DNA of 64,000 bases from Cupriavidus basilensis (GCF_000876015.1 NZ_BBQM01000019.1:124001-188000); one strand, 5' to 3'; positions 35,272 to 44,640 are shown, numbered from the stretch's first letter. A program made the numbers and translations. Notes: generated from the letters alone by a model not told the origin.

Positions 35272-35817
35272 ATGCCCGCCATCGACTACCAGACCGCCTT
35301 CCAGCTTGCTCCGGTCGGCCTCGTGCTGTCGCGCGAGCGCATGATCGAGGACTGCAACGACGAGGTGTGCCGCATCTTCGGCACCACGCGGCAGGCGCTG
35401 CTCGGCGAATCGTTCCAGGTACTCTACCCCACCGCCGACGAGTTCGAGCGCACCGGCGCGCGCATCGTGCCGATCATGAATGCCAGGGGGACCTATTCGG
35501 ACGAGCGCATCATGAAGCGCGCCGGCGGCGAACTGTTCTGGTGCCATGTCACGGGACGCTCGCTGGACCGCTCGCAGCCGCTCGGCGCGGGCATCTGGAC
35601 CTTCGAGGATTTGTCGCAGAAGCGCCCGGTCACGGCCGAGCTGACCGCGCGCGAGCGCGACATCGCCGCGCAGCTGGTGGAAGGCAGGACCAGCAAGCAG
35701 ATCGGCAAGCTGCTGTCGATCAGCCCGCGCACGGTGGACATCTACCGCGCGCGGCTGATGAAGAAATACGGCGCCCACACCGCGGTGGACCTGGTGCAGC
35801 GCCTGGTCAATCACTGA
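35272..35817 (+). CDS. PAS-domain LuxR-type transcriptional regulator
   Basis: 181 residues: a PAS sensory domain (about 8-110, QLAPVGLVLSRERMIEDCND, FGTTRQALLGESFQVLYPTA) and a LuxR/FixJ helix-turn-helix (about 120-180, LTARERDIAAQLVEGRTSKQ, SISPRTVDIYRARLMKKYGA). There is no receiver domain, so a small ligand or redox signal is sensed directly. It diverges from scoAB and is its likely regulator. The ATG at 35272 is preferred because it places MPAIDYQTAFQLAPVG at the normal PAS boundary. An in-frame ATG at 35230 would add 14 residues. No strong ribosome site. Confidence 0.85.
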   Translation: MPAIDYQTAFQLAPVGLVLSRERMIEDCNDEVCRIFGTTRQALLGESFQVLYPTADEFERTGARIVPIMNARGTYSDERIMKRAGGELFWCHVTGRSLDRSQPLGAGIWTFEDLSQKRPVTAELTARERDIAAQLVEGRTSKQIGKLLSISPRTVDIYRARLMKKYGAHTAVDLVQRLVNH

Positions 35818-35839
35818 GCGGCGCGGCCGCCGCCGGCGT

Positions 35840-36238
35840 CTACCCGATCAGCGCGCGGATCGCGTCCGGCACCGGCACCGATTTCTCCGCCTCGTAGTCG
35901 CACCACACCACCTTGGCGCCGCCCTCGGCGTAGACCACCTCGGGCTGGTCGGCGCGGCGGATCTCCAGGCGGGTCTCGAAGCTGGTGCGGCCCAGCCCGC
36001 CGGCGGACATGCGGCATTCGATGTCGCCGGGATAGCGCAACTGCCGGATGAAGGTCATGTGCGCGTTGATGATGACCGGGCCGTGGCCGGCGGCGTCCTT
36101 GCCGCCGTGCCCGAGCGACTCGAACCAGGCGATGCGCGCCTGCTCCAGGTAGCGGAAATAGACCGTGTTGTTGACATGGCCCATCGCGTCCATGTCGCCC
36201 CACCGGATGGGCATGCGCAGCGTGAATACGGGTTTCAT
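35840..36238 (-). CDS. Acyl-CoA thioesterase, hot-dog fold (4HBT/YbgC type)
   Basis: 132 residues with the active-site segment RWGDMDAMGHVNNTVYFRYLE, split here as WGDMDAMGHVNN: Asp17 is the expected catalytic acid and His21 the partner. Hot-dog helix and five-strand pattern continue to the end. These cytoplasmic enzymes hydrolyse acyl- or aryl-CoA thioesters. It faces the regulator gene convergently, 22 bp apart. Substrate unknown. A role in CoA recycling beside the CoA-transferase is only suggestive. Confidence 0.88.
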   Translation of the reverse strand: MKPVFTLRMPIRWGDMDAMGHVNNTVYFRYLEQARIAWFESLGHGGKDAAGHGPVIINAHMTFIRQLRYPGDIECRMSAGGLGRTSFETRLEIRRADQPEVVYAEGGAKVVWCDYEAEKSVPVPDAIRALIG

Positions 36239-36317
36239 GGGCGCTAGCCTATCATTCGCCGCGCGCTCGTTCCATCCACCCGCCCTCCGCCTTCCCGCCC
36301 CCCGCCGCTCTCCGGCC

Positions 36318-37088
36318 TCAGCCGTCGCTCAGGCGCGTATGCGTGGGCAGTTCGAACGGCGTGTCGGGCGGCAGGTAGGCCGCCGCGCTGGGACGCGGCC
36401 AGCCGTCGAAGGCGCCGTCCCCGGGCGCTTCGTCGCCGGTGTCCTCGGCCACATCCCCGGCCGGCCGGAAGTCGCCGCGGCTGGCGATCAGCCGCGGCGG
36501 CGCCGGCCGCGCCGGGCGGGCAGCGGCCACGGCAGGTTTTTCGACGCCAGCCGCCGCGGGCCGCGGCGAGGCGTCGGCAAACGCGGGAACCGCCGGAGAC
36601 GCCGCCGCGACCGCGGCGGGCATGCTCTGCGGCACCGCGACCGGCTCGCTCCGGGTCGCCTCGGCAAGATGGACCGCCGGGGCGGCCGGCGGCGCGGCTT
36701 GCTCCACCACGGCCGTCGCCGTCACGGCCGGCGCGTGCGCCACGGTGGCCGCCGGCGGCCCGTTGCCGCGCAGGGCGATGCTGGCGAGCCAGAGCGCCAG
36801 CATCGCCACACCGCCGCCCAGCAGCCCGGTCACGAGGCTGCGCTGCCGCGCCCGGCGCAGCGAGCGCGCCTGGCCGGGGCCGATGGTGGCGAGATGGCGC
36901 TTGACCGCGGCGGCGCGCATCGCGTCGAGCGATTCGCGCACGTCGAAGCTCGTGCCCCACGGCGGCGGCACGGCCGCGTCGGCCGGCAGCGGCGGCAGGC
37001 CGGTGGCGACATCGACCGGACCGGCACCGCCGCCGGCACGGCGGCGGGAACCGGAATTGGAATTGAGACTGGAAACGGATCTGGACAC
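36318..37088 (-). CDS. Single-pass membrane protein with Ala/Pro-rich tail
   Basis: 256 residues. A cytoplasmic N-terminal part (about 1-85, with ESLDAMRAAAVKRHLATIGP and a basic stretch), one membrane helix (about 87-107, SLVTGLLGGGVAMLALWLAS) and a long alanine- and proline-rich external region (110-256) ending THTRLSDG. The architecture recalls anti-sigma factors or TonB-like anchors but no domain is recognised. It stands alone; the flanking 36239-36317 and 37089-37370 show no feature. Composition bias could inflate this ORF, but the sharp membrane helix supports it. Confidence 0.55.
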   Translation of the reverse strand: MSRSVSSLNSNSGSRRRAGGGAGPVDVATGLPPLPADAAVPPPWGTSFDVRESLDAMRAAAVKRHLATIGPGQARSLRRARQRSLVTGLLGGGVAMLALWLASIALRGNGPPAATVAHAPAVTATAVVEQAAPPAAPAVHLAEATRSEPVAVPQSMPAAVAAASPAVPAFADASPRPAAAGVEKPAVAAARPARPAPPRLIASRGDFRPAGDVAEDTGDEAPGDGAFDGWPRPSAAAYLPPDTPFELPTHTRLSDG

Positions 37089-37370
37089 GGCTCACCCCCG
37101 AGGCGCAATGGACGCGGCGGCGCCGGCCCGTCCGGGCGCCATCGGTCAGCGCAGGATCATAGGCGCGCGGCGGCGGCCTGCGACTCGGACGGAACGGATT
37201 CTGGCGTGGGAAAAATCGGCAAATGCCGCCGGCACGCGCGGCCGGGGCAAGCGCAACGCGGTGCCGGGCAGGATCGGGCGGGAAAGGCACTCGCGGCACT
37301 CGCGGCGCCAGCGGCGCCGGTGCATGCGGGGACGGCCCGGATCATGCCGGAGCCGCCGATGGCCAGCCGC

Positions 37371-38069
37371 TCAGCGGCGCGGACGGCTGCCCTGCGCGGG
37401 CGTGGCGAGGCCGGAATCGGCCAGCGAGGACTCCATGCGGCGGATCTGCTGCTGCAGCTGGTCCAGGCGGATGCGCGAGGCGCGGCTTTCGACCTCGGCG
37501 CTCTGCACCTCGGCATGCGCGGACTGCTGTTCCTCGGCGATGCGCTGGCGCTGGGCCTGCATCACGCGCAGGTCTTCGTTGAGCGCGTTGGCGCGCGCCT
37601 CGGTGTCCTGCAGCGCCTTGTCATACGCGCGTTTCTGCGACGCCAGCACCTGGCGCCGGATGTCGTCGCCGGCCCAAACGGCGCTCTGCCGCGTGACCTG
37701 GCGGTAGGCCTGCTCGGCCGGGACGATCGACTCGAAGCGGAACACGCGCCACAGGTTCTTCTGGTAGAACAGCGCCACGTAGCAGACCACCTGGTCGTCG
37801 GCCAGCATCAGCGTGGTGCCGTAGTCGCCGTTGTAGCTCGTGCGCAGCTCGCGCACGGTCCGGTCGCGCAGGCGCTGCTGCAGTTCGGCCACCAGCCCCA
37901 GCGAGGCGGGCGACGCCTGCGGGCTGCCGGCCGGGGCCGCGCTCAGCGGCGCCGGCGCTGCCGCCACCGGCACCGGATCGGCGGCAGCCAGCGCGCCAGC
38001 GGCGCACAGCGACGACGTCAGGCCGATCAGGCAGGCAAGCAAAGGGGCGCGGCGGGAATTGTTCAGCAT
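37371..38069 (-). CDS. DUF2968 family exported protein
   Basis: 232 residues with a signal peptide (APLLACLIGLTSSLCAAGAL, cleavage near ALAAA). The mature domain has LRTSYNGDYGTTLMLADDQV and VALFYQKNLWRVFRFESIVP, the DUF2968 signature. A long coiled coil (about 140-215, TEARANALNEDLRVMQAQRQ) follows. Probably periplasmic, function unknown. A sizeable coiled coil after a beta domain is typical of the family. The ATG at 38069 gives the complete signal. Confidence 0.82.
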   Translation of the reverse strand: MLNNSRRAPLLACLIGLTSSLCAAGALAAADPVPVAAAPAPLSAAPAGSPQASPASLGLVAELQQRLRDRTVRELRTSYNGDYGTTLMLADDQVVCYVALFYQKNLWRVFRFESIVPAEQAYRQVTRQSAVWAGDDIRRQVLASQKRAYDKALQDTEARANALNEDLRVMQAQRQRIAEEQQSAHAEVQSAEVESRASRIRLDQLQQQIRRMESSLADSGLATPAQGSRPRR

Positions 38070-38300
38070 AGCGTTCCGGCAGGGACAGAGCGAGGATTCG
38101 GGTTATCGGCAAGCCACGGCGGCATGGCCACGGCGGCGTCTCAAGTCTGCGGGGCGCCGCCGCGGCCGCAATGATGCGCCACGCGCACACGGCCAACGGC
38201 GGATTGTAACAAGCATGCCCTGGCATGCCTATTAACGGTCGCGTTTTGTCACCCTTGATAGCAGTTGCGGTATCAATCATGCAACAAAAGGAGAGTAAAC

Positions 38301-38320
38301 CGCGCCGCCGCGGCGGCGCG
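38301..38320 (-). terminator. Terminator of the TRAP operon
   Basis: A perfect 20-bp palindrome (CGCGCCGCCG and its complement) lies 22 bp past the dctP stop. On the minus strand GTTTACTCTCCTTTTG follows, T-rich enough for termination. The remaining 38070-38300 includes an AT-rich patch near 38226-38290 and no gene. Confidence 0.65.
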
Positions 38321-38342
38321 TCCCCCTCCGGCGCCCGTCGAT

Positions 38343-39371
38343 TCAGCGCTTGGCGATCGACGCCTCGGCCTTGGTCACGAGATCGGCGCCGATCTGCTTC
38401 TTCCACTTGTCGTAGACCTTGGCGGTGGCCTTGCGGAAGGCGTCGTGCTCGGCCGGCGTCAGTTGCGTCACCTTCACGCCGTGGGCCTCCATCTCCTTCC
38501 AGGCCGGCGCGCCGGCCTCGACCAGCCCCTTGCGGGCCAGCGCGGTTTCCTGCTTGCCGGCGTCGATGGCGGCCTGGCGCACGATCTCGCGGTCGGCCGG
38601 GGTCCAGCTTTCCCAGATCTGCTTGTTGACCACGAAGATCAGCGGATCGGCGACGTAGCCCCAGGCGGTGACGAACTTCTGGCCCACGGTGTACAGCTTG
38701 GCGGCGGCGAACACCGACTGCGGGTTCTCCTGGCCGTCCACCGCGCCCGAGGCCATCGCCGGCTGCGCGTCGGCCCAGCTCATCTGCGTGGGGTTGGCGC
38801 CCAGCGCGTTGAAGGTCTCGATGTACAGCGGCGAGCCCACCACGCGCAACTTCAGGCCCTTGAGGTCTTCCGGCTTGCGGATCTCGTGCTTGGAATTGGA
38901 GACCTCGCGGAAACCGTTCTCGCCCCACGCCAGCGGCACCACGCCGGACTTGTCCAGCGTGGCGAAGATCGACTTGCCGACCTCGCCCTGGGTGAGCGCG
39001 TCCAGCGCCTTGTAGTCGGGCATCAGGAACGGCAGCGAGAACAGATTCAGCTCCTTGACCTGCGGCGACCAGTTGATGGTCGAGCCCACCGCCATGTCGA
39101 TCACGCCCTGGCGGATCGCCGAGAACTCGCGGGTCTGGTCGCCGGCCACCAGCGAGGTGCCCGGATACAGCTTGATGTTGATGCGGCCACTGGTGCGCTG
39201 CTTCACCAGATCGGCCCAGATCTCGCCGCCCTTGCCCCACGGGAACGCGGGGCCGAGCACCAGCGACATCTTGTATTCGGACTTGTAGCTCTGCGCCTGG
39301 GCGCCGGCCGGCGCGAGGGCGGCGGCGGCGATGGTGGCAGCCAGCGACAGCATCAGGGCACGACGTTTCAT
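38343..39371 (-). CDS. TRAP transporter periplasmic receptor (DctP family)
   Basis: 342 residues with signal peptide (MLSLAATIAAAALAPAGAQA). The receptor folds follow: YKMSLVLGPAFPWGKGGEIW, INIKLYPGTSLVAGDQTREF, and the carboxylate-binding arginine region LKLRVVGSPLYIETFNALGA. The adjacent AQPAMASGAVDGQENP is typical of DctP. It captures an organic acid and delivers it to DctQM. GAGGAG precedes the ATG at 39371 by 8 nt. Third gene of the dctQ-dctM-dctP operon, 121 bp after dctM. Ligand unknown. Confidence 0.92.
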   Translation of the reverse strand: MKRRALMLSLAATIAAAALAPAGAQAQSYKSEYKMSLVLGPAFPWGKGGEIWADLVKQRTSGRINIKLYPGTSLVAGDQTREFSAIRQGVIDMAVGSTINWSPQVKELNLFSLPFLMPDYKALDALTQGEVGKSIFATLDKSGVVPLAWGENGFREVSNSKHEIRKPEDLKGLKLRVVGSPLYIETFNALGANPTQMSWADAQPAMASGAVDGQENPQSVFAAAKLYTVGQKFVTAWGYVADPLIFVVNKQIWESWTPADREIVRQAAIDAGKQETALARKGLVEAGAPAWKEMEAHGVKVTQLTPAEHDAFRKATAKVYDKWKKQIGADLVTKAEASIAKR

Positions 39372-39492
39372 CGGTTCTCTCCTCTCGGGATGTGTTGTGT
39401 GTTGTTCTGTTGCCGGCGGCACAGGGACAGCATCGCCCTCTTCCGCCGGCTTGCGGCCCGGGCCGGTTCAGCCCGGTTCAGCCTGGTTCGGA

Positions 39493-40797
39493 TCAGTAGC
39501 CGAGCCGGTCCGGCAGCCACGTCGCCAGCGGCGGGTAGGCCAGCACCATCAGCATGGCGACGAACATCGCCAGCAGCATCCAGACCACCCACGGCACGGT
39601 CTCTTCCATGCGCACGCGCGCGATCCGGCACGACACCATCAGGTTCACCGCCAGCGGCGGCGTGAACTGCCCCAGCGCCACCTTGAGCGTGAGCACCACG
39701 CCGAACCACACCGGGTTCCAGTGGAACGCGTTGGCGATCGGCAGCAGCAGCGGCACGAAGATCAGGAAGATCGAGATGCCGTCGAGGAACATGCCCACCG
39801 TCATCAGCAGCGCCACGATCAGCGCCAGCACGCCGTACTCGCCCAGGCCCGAATGCGCGATCGCGTTGGCCAGCGGGTCGATTACGCCGAGCGTGGACAG
39901 CGCGTAGGCGAAGATGCCGGCCAGCGCCACCACCAGCAGGATCACCGCGGAAGTCTCCGCCGCTTCCTGGAAGATCACGAACAGGTCGCGCATGCCGATG
40001 CTGCGGTAGATCACCATGCCGACGAACAGGCCGTACACCACCGCCACCACGGCGGCCTCGGTCGGCGTGAACCAGCCCGCGCGCATGCCGCCCAGGATCA
40101 GGAACGGCGCCACCAGCCCCCAGGCCGCCTCGCGCAGGCTCTTCCAGAACGGCGGGCGCGGCAGCGCGGCCTCGATGGCGCCCATGTTGTGCTTGCGCGC
40201 CAGCCACACCGCCGGCACGATCAGCGCCACGCCGGCCAGGATGCCGGGAATCATGCCGGCGGCGAACAGCGCCGGCACCGACGCGCCGGGCACCAGCACG
40301 CTGTAGATGATGAACGCCACCGAAGGCGGGATCAGAATGTCCGTGGCCGCCGCCGCGCCGACGACCGCGGCGCTGTACGCGCCCGGATAGCCCGCGCGCG
40401 ACATCGCCGCGATCATCACGCCGCCCACCGCGGCCGCGTTGGCCGGGCCGGAGCCGGAGATGCCGCCCAGGAACATCGCCACCAGGATGGCCACCAGCGG
40501 CAGCATGCCGGGCCCGCGCCCGACGATGGCGATGGCGAACGTGACCAGCCGCTGCGCCACGCCGGAGCGGTCGAAGATCGAGCCGACCAGCACGAACATC
40601 GGGATCGCCAGCAGCGGATACTTGGCCAGGCCGGCGTAGAAGTTCTGCGGCACGGCCAGCAGGCCGAACATCTGCGTGTCGAGGTTGGACAGGCCGATCG
40701 CCACCAGGCCGCCCAGGCCCAGCGACACGCCGATCGGCACGCCGAGCATCATCAGCCCGAGGAACACCACGAACAGGGTAATGGCGACCAGCGTCAT
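39493..40797 (-). CDS. TRAP transporter large membrane subunit (DctM)
   Basis: 434 residues, about 12 hydrophobic segments, with the family motifs GLLAVPQNFYAGLAKYPLLA, GGISGSGPANAAAVGGVMIA and LDGISIFLIFVPLLLPIANA. This is the Na+- or H+-coupled permease of the ion-transporter superfamily. The ATG at 40797 overlaps the dctQ stop as ATGA, so translation is coupled. Confidence 0.94.
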   Translation of the reverse strand: MTLVAITLFVVFLGLMMLGVPIGVSLGLGGLVAIGLSNLDTQMFGLLAVPQNFYAGLAKYPLLAIPMFVLVGSIFDRSGVAQRLVTFAIAIVGRGPGMLPLVAILVAMFLGGISGSGPANAAAVGGVMIAAMSRAGYPGAYSAAVVGAAAATDILIPPSVAFIIYSVLVPGASVPALFAAGMIPGILAGVALIVPAVWLARKHNMGAIEAALPRPPFWKSLREAAWGLVAPFLILGGMRAGWFTPTEAAVVAVVYGLFVGMVIYRSIGMRDLFVIFQEAAETSAVILLVVALAGIFAYALSTLGVIDPLANAIAHSGLGEYGVLALIVALLMTVGMFLDGISIFLIFVPLLLPIANAFHWNPVWFGVVLTLKVALGQFTPPLAVNLMVSCRIARVRMEETVPWVVWMLLAMFVAMLMVLAYPPLATWLPDRLGY

Positions 40798-41417
40798 GGC
40801 GCGGCCTCCGTCTTCGCCGCGCCCGTGCGCCCGGCATGCAGCGCCTTGAGCGCGCGCAGGTTGCGCGCCACCAGCCCGAAGGCGCGCAGCGCGATGCCCG
40901 CCGACAGCACCGGCAGCCACACCGAATACCACCAGCTCGGGATGCCGATGCCGGGCGAGGTCTCGCCGAACGTGTATTCGTCCCATGCCACGCGCGCGCC
41001 CAGCACCGCCAGCGCGATGAACATCGCCGCCACCATCAGCGCCGAGAACACCGCCAGGCGCCGCTGCCGGGCCTCGCTGCCGCGCTCGAAGAAGAACTCG
41101 ATGCGGATGTTGCGGTCGCGCGCCACCGCCGCGCTGCCGGCCACCAGCGCCAGCACGATCATCAGGAAGACCGAGAATTCCTCGGTCCAGGCGAACGATT
41201 CGTCGGTGAAATAGCGGACCACGACGTTGGCGAAGGTGATGCACACCAGCAGCACCATCACGATCACGCCAATCCAGTCCTCGATGCGCGGCGACACCCT
41301 GAAACCGCCGTCCGCGCTGTCCACGTTCTCCACAAGCTGGCTGGCGCCAGCCTCGCCGGGCACGGCCGCGGCGTGTTGCGGGCCGGCATCGCGCCGCCCC
41401 TCCTGGTCTGCTTGCAT
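40794..41417 (-). CDS. TRAP transporter small membrane subunit (DctQ)
   Basis: 207 residues. A charged N-terminal lead (about 45 residues), then four membrane helices: IGVIVMVLLVCITFANVVVR, the region WTEEFSVFLMIVLALVAGSA, LMVAAMFIALAVLGARVAWD and WYSVWLPVLSAGIALRAFGL. The motif YFTDESFAWTEEFSVF is typical of DctQ. The start at 41417 follows GGAGG by 8 nt. The lead is longer than usual, so a downstream start is possible. First gene of the TRAP operon. Confidence 0.9.
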   Translation of the reverse strand: MQADQEGRRDAGPQHAAAVPGEAGASQLVENVDSADGGFRVSPRIEDWIGVIVMVLLVCITFANVVVRYFTDESFAWTEEFSVFLMIVLALVAGSAAVARDRNIRIEFFFERGSEARQRRLAVFSALMVAAMFIALAVLGARVAWDEYTFGETSPGIGIPSWWYSVWLPVLSAGIALRAFGLVARNLRALKALHAGRTGAAKTEAAP

Positions 41418-41719
41418 CTCCCCGGCCTCCGGTCCGGTCCGCCCGGCACGCCGGCCGCTCGCGGATTTTCTTTGAATTATGTAAAGACTTAATCTCAAGA
41501 CATGGCGGATTATGCCAAGTCTGCGCACGGCGGGGGAATTTTTACGCCTGCCCTACGCCTGCCTGCGGTGCCGGGCGGGCAGCCAGACCCCGCGCGCTTC
41601 ACGCCCAAGGGGACCGGATCAGCCCTGGGCCGGGGGAAACGCGCGCCCCGCCCGCGCTTGTGGCGCGGCGCGGGGCCGGCATCGCCGGTTGCGGGCGGAC
41701 CGATGCCGCCCGTGCCCGC
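41418..41719 (-). other. Upstream region of the TRAP operon
   Basis: This 302-bp gap separates dctQ from the SDR gene upstream on the same strand. An AT-rich island (41466-41505, with TTGAATTATGTAAAGACTTAATC) is the likely promoter in otherwise GC-rich sequence. Direct AAGACTT and AAGACAT elements flank AATCTC there. A consensus -35/-10 pair was not resolved, and the remainder, near the SDR stop, shows nothing. Confidence 0.4.
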
Positions 41720-42505
41720 TCACACCATGCCGTCGTCGGCGGTGATCACCGCGCCGTTGATGAACTGCGACTGGTCGGACGCCAGCAGCAGCAGCAGGCC
41801 GTCGAGATCCTCGGGCTTGCCCACGCGCTTGCGCGGCAGCATCTGGATCAGCTTCTGGCCGGCATCGGTATCCCAGTGATGGTGGTTGATGTCGGTGTCG
41901 ATGTAGCCCGGGCAGATCGCGTTGACGTTGATGCCGTGGCGCGCCCATTCGAGCGCCATCGCCTTGGTCATGTGCACCACCGCGGCCTTGCTCATGCAGT
42001 ACACGCCGATCTGCGACAGCACCTTGAGCCCCGCCACCGAGGCGATGTTGACGATGCGCGACTGCGGCAGCGGATTGCCGTTCTTCTCCGAGCCCTTGGC
42101 GCGCGCGATCATGCGCTTGGCCACTTCCTGCGCCACGAAAAACGCGCCGCGCGTGTTGGTGTCGAAGACGAAATCGAAATCCTCGGGCGCCACCTCGGTC
42201 AGCTTCTGCGTGGTGGACACGCCCGAGTTGTTGACCAGGATATCGATCGCGCCGGCCTCGGTCTCGGCATGCGCCACCGCGGCGCGGATGCTGGCGGGAT
42301 CGGTCACGTCGAGCCGCACCACGTGGGCGCTGCCGCCGTCGGCCTCGATCGCGGCGCGCAGCTCCTTGAGCCGCTCGGTGCGCCGCGACGCCAGTATCAC
42401 CTTGGCGCCAGCGGCCGCCAGGACGTGGGCAAAGCGCGTGCCCAGGCCGCTCGACGCGCCCGTCACCAGCGCGACCTTGCCTTCCAGATTGATCGACAAA
42501 CCCAT
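41720..42505 (-). CDS. Short-chain dehydrogenase/reductase (SDR)
   Basis: 261 residues with the classical SDR features: cofactor loop TGASSGLG (15-22), NNSG at 92-95, and the catalytic triad Ser156, Tyr169, Lys173 (VYCMSK). The residue pattern around SRRTERL after strand 2 has basic residues where NADP-binding members do. It ends near VITADDGMV. Probably a 3-oxoacyl or 3-hydroxyacyl reductase/dehydrogenase, but the substrate is not readable. It diverges from ETF-QO across a region with a TetR-type dyad. Confidence 0.92.
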   Translation of the reverse strand: MGLSINLEGKVALVTGASSGLGTRFAHVLAAAGAKVILASRRTERLKELRAAIEADGGSAHVVRLDVTDPASIRAAVAHAETEAGAIDILVNNSGVSTTQKLTEVAPEDFDFVFDTNTRGAFFVAQEVAKRMIARAKGSEKNGNPLPQSRIVNIASVAGLKVLSQIGVYCMSKAAVVHMTKAMALEWARHGINVNAICPGYIDTDINHHHWDTDAGQKLIQMLPRKRVGKPEDLDGLLLLLASDQSQFINGAVITADDGMV

Positions 42506-42613
42506 AATGCCCTCTGTATTCGGAGCCCCGTCCGCCGTCTGCCATGGTCCGCGCCGGCGGGCGCTCCTAGCGAAAACTGCCCGGCCAAAACGGAAGGCAG
42601 CATATCAAAAAAA

Positions 42614-42625
42614 GAACGGTCGTTC
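42614..42625. promoter_or_regulatory. GAACG-GT-CGTTC dyad in the SDR | ETF-QO divergent region
   Basis: Perfect 5-bp arms around GT, flanked on both sides by A-tracts (A7 before, A6 after), 108 bp from the SDR start and 271 bp from ETF-QO. Dyads of this form are bound by TetR-family regulators of acyl-CoA metabolism in proteobacteria (family knowledge; regulator not in this window). The remaining intergenic sequence (42506-42896) contains no gene I can support. Confidence 0.5.
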
Positions 42626-42896
42626 CAAAAAATGTCTTGCCTGACCATGGCGAGTCCCGGACAATGCCGAAGATTCTAAGAACTCGGGCCACAAAGGGAA
42701 AGAGGAAAAACACGCAGGCCGCCGCCATCTCGTGCGCGCGCCGCCGCGTCCGTCCGCTTTCCCTGTCGCCTTCCTGCCGCTTTGCCGCCGCTTCGTGCAC
42801 GGCTTGCCCGGCCCGGCCCGAGGCATTCCCCGAATCACAGAACCACGCATTTCCCACAATTGCGCGCAAGTTGCCAAGAATAGAGGGTTAGAGACA

Positions 42897-44576
42897 ATGA
42901 ATCAGCAGCAGCTCCTGGAGCAGTTCGGTCCCCGCGAGGCCATGGAATACGACGTTGTCATCGTCGGCGGCGGCCCCGCCGGCCTGGCAACCGCCATCCG
43001 CCTGAAGCAGCTCGCCCAGGAGAAAGGCAACGACGTCAACGTCTGCGTGCTGGAAAAGGGCTCCGAGCCCGGCGCGCACATCCTGTCCGGCGCCATCATG
43101 GACCCGCGCGCGCTCGACGAACTGTTCCCCGACTGGAAAGCGCTGGGCGCGCCGCTGAACCAGCCCGTGACCGAGGACAAGTTCCTGTTCCTCGACGAAA
43201 CCGGCGCCAAGGGCGCCCCGCTGCTGCCGGAATGCTTCCTCAACCACGGCTGCTACATTCTCAGCCTGTCGAACTTCGTGCGCTGGCTCGGCCAGCAGGC
43301 CGAGGCGCTCGGCGTCGAGATCTTCCCCGGCTTCCCGGCCGCCGAGGTGCTCTACAACGAGGACGGCTCGGTCAAGGGCGTGGCCACCGGCAACATGGGC
43401 ATCGACAAGGAAGGCGAGCCCACCGACAACTTCCAGCTCGGCATGGAGCTGCACGCCAAGTACACCATCTTCGCAGAGGGATCGCGCGGGCACCTGGGCA
43501 AGCAGTTGATCGCCAGGTACAAGCTCGACGACGGCAAGGATCCGCAAAGCTACGGTATCGGCCTCAAGGAACTGTGGGAAATCGACCCGGCCAAGCATCA
43601 GCCCGGCCTGGTCGTCCATGCGGCCGGCTGGCCGCTGGACCCCGATACCTACGGTGGCGCCTTCCTTTACCACATGGAAGACAACAAAGTAGCCATCGGC
43701 TACGTAGTGGGCCTGGATTACGCCAACCCTTGGCTGTCGCCGTTCGAGGAGTTCCAGCGTTTCAAGACGCATCCGGAGATCCGCAAGTATTTCGAAGGCG
43801 GCAAGCGCATCGGCTACGGCGCGCGCGCGATCACCGCCGGCGGCCTGCTGTCGCTGCCCAAGACCGTGTTCCCGGGCGGCGCGCTGGTCGGCTGCGACGC
43901 CGGCTATCTGAATTGCTCGCGCATCAAGGGCAGCCACGCCGCCATCAAGACCGGCATGCTGGCCGCCGAAGCGGCCTACGACGCGCTGCAAGCGGGACGC
44001 CAAGGCGATGAACTGACCGCTTATCCGGTCGCATTCGAAAACAGCTGGCTGCACAAGGAACTGCTGCAATCGAAGAACTTCAAGCAGTGGTTCAAGAAAG
44101 GCCGTACCGTTGCCACGCTGATGACCGGCATCGAGCAATGGCTGCTGCCCAAGCTCGGCATCCGCAACCCGCCGTGGACCATCCACCGCACCAAGCCGGA
44201 CCACGTCTACCTCAAGCCGGCCGCCGAGTGCCAGCAGATCGCCTATCCCAAGCCGGACGGCAAGCTGACCTTCGACCGCCTGTCCTCGGTGTTCATCAGC
44301 AACACCAACCACGAGGAAAACCAGCCGGCCCACCTGACGCTCAAGGACGCCAGCGTGCCGGTCAGCGTCAACTGGGACAAGTACGCCGGCCCCGAAAGCC
44401 GCTACTGCCCGGCCGGCGTGTACGAGTTCGTCAAGAACGACGACGGCAAGGAACGCCTGCAGATCAACGCGCAGAACTGCGTGCACTGCAAGACCTGCGA
44501 CATCAAGGACCCCACGCAGAACATCGTGTGGGTGACGCCGGAAGGCGGCGGCGGCCCCAACTACGTGGGCATGTAA
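42897..44576 (+). CDS. Electron transfer flavoprotein-ubiquinone oxidoreductase
   Basis: 559 residues. The FAD site VVIVGGGPAGLATAIRLKQL is at residues 20-40. The membrane-surface ubiquinone region and substrate domain follow (GGLLSLPKTVFPGGALVGCD, AGYLNCSRIKGSHAAIKTGM). The C-terminal 4Fe-4S cluster uses Cys in SRYCPAGVYEF and NCVHCKTCDIKDP. It passes electrons from reduced ETF to ubiquinone, joining acyl-CoA dehydrogenases to respiration. The ATG at 42897 is supported by AGAGGG upstream and the MNQQQLLEQFGPREAMEYDV opening. A strong terminator follows. Confidence 0.96.
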   Translation: MNQQQLLEQFGPREAMEYDVVIVGGGPAGLATAIRLKQLAQEKGNDVNVCVLEKGSEPGAHILSGAIMDPRALDELFPDWKALGAPLNQPVTEDKFLFLDETGAKGAPLLPECFLNHGCYILSLSNFVRWLGQQAEALGVEIFPGFPAAEVLYNEDGSVKGVATGNMGIDKEGEPTDNFQLGMELHAKYTIFAEGSRGHLGKQLIARYKLDDGKDPQSYGIGLKELWEIDPAKHQPGLVVHAAGWPLDPDTYGGAFLYHMEDNKVAIGYVVGLDYANPWLSPFEEFQRFKTHPEIRKYFEGGKRIGYGARAITAGGLLSLPKTVFPGGALVGCDAGYLNCSRIKGSHAAIKTGMLAAEAAYDALQAGRQGDELTAYPVAFENSWLHKELLQSKNFKQWFKKGRTVATLMTGIEQWLLPKLGIRNPPWTIHRTKPDHVYLKPAAECQQIAYPKPDGKLTFDRLSSVFISNTNHEENQPAHLTLKDASVPVSVNWDKYAGPESRYCPAGVYEFVKNDDGKERLQINAQNCVHCKTCDIKDPTQNIVWVTPEGGGGPNYVGM

Positions 44577-44597
44577 GCGTCCGGCGCGATGCGCGCA

Positions 44598-44637
44598 GCG
44601 GGCATCCGGGTCGCTCCCGGATGCCCGCTTTGTTTTT
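44598..44637 (+). terminator. Strong terminator of the ETF-QO gene
   Basis: GCGGGCATCCGGG (44598-44610) pairs perfectly with CCCGGATGCCCGC (44616-44628) around TCGCT, followed by TTTGTTTTT. It also sits directly before the convergent Bug stop codon (44641). Confidence 0.92.
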
Positions 44638-44640
44638 GCG

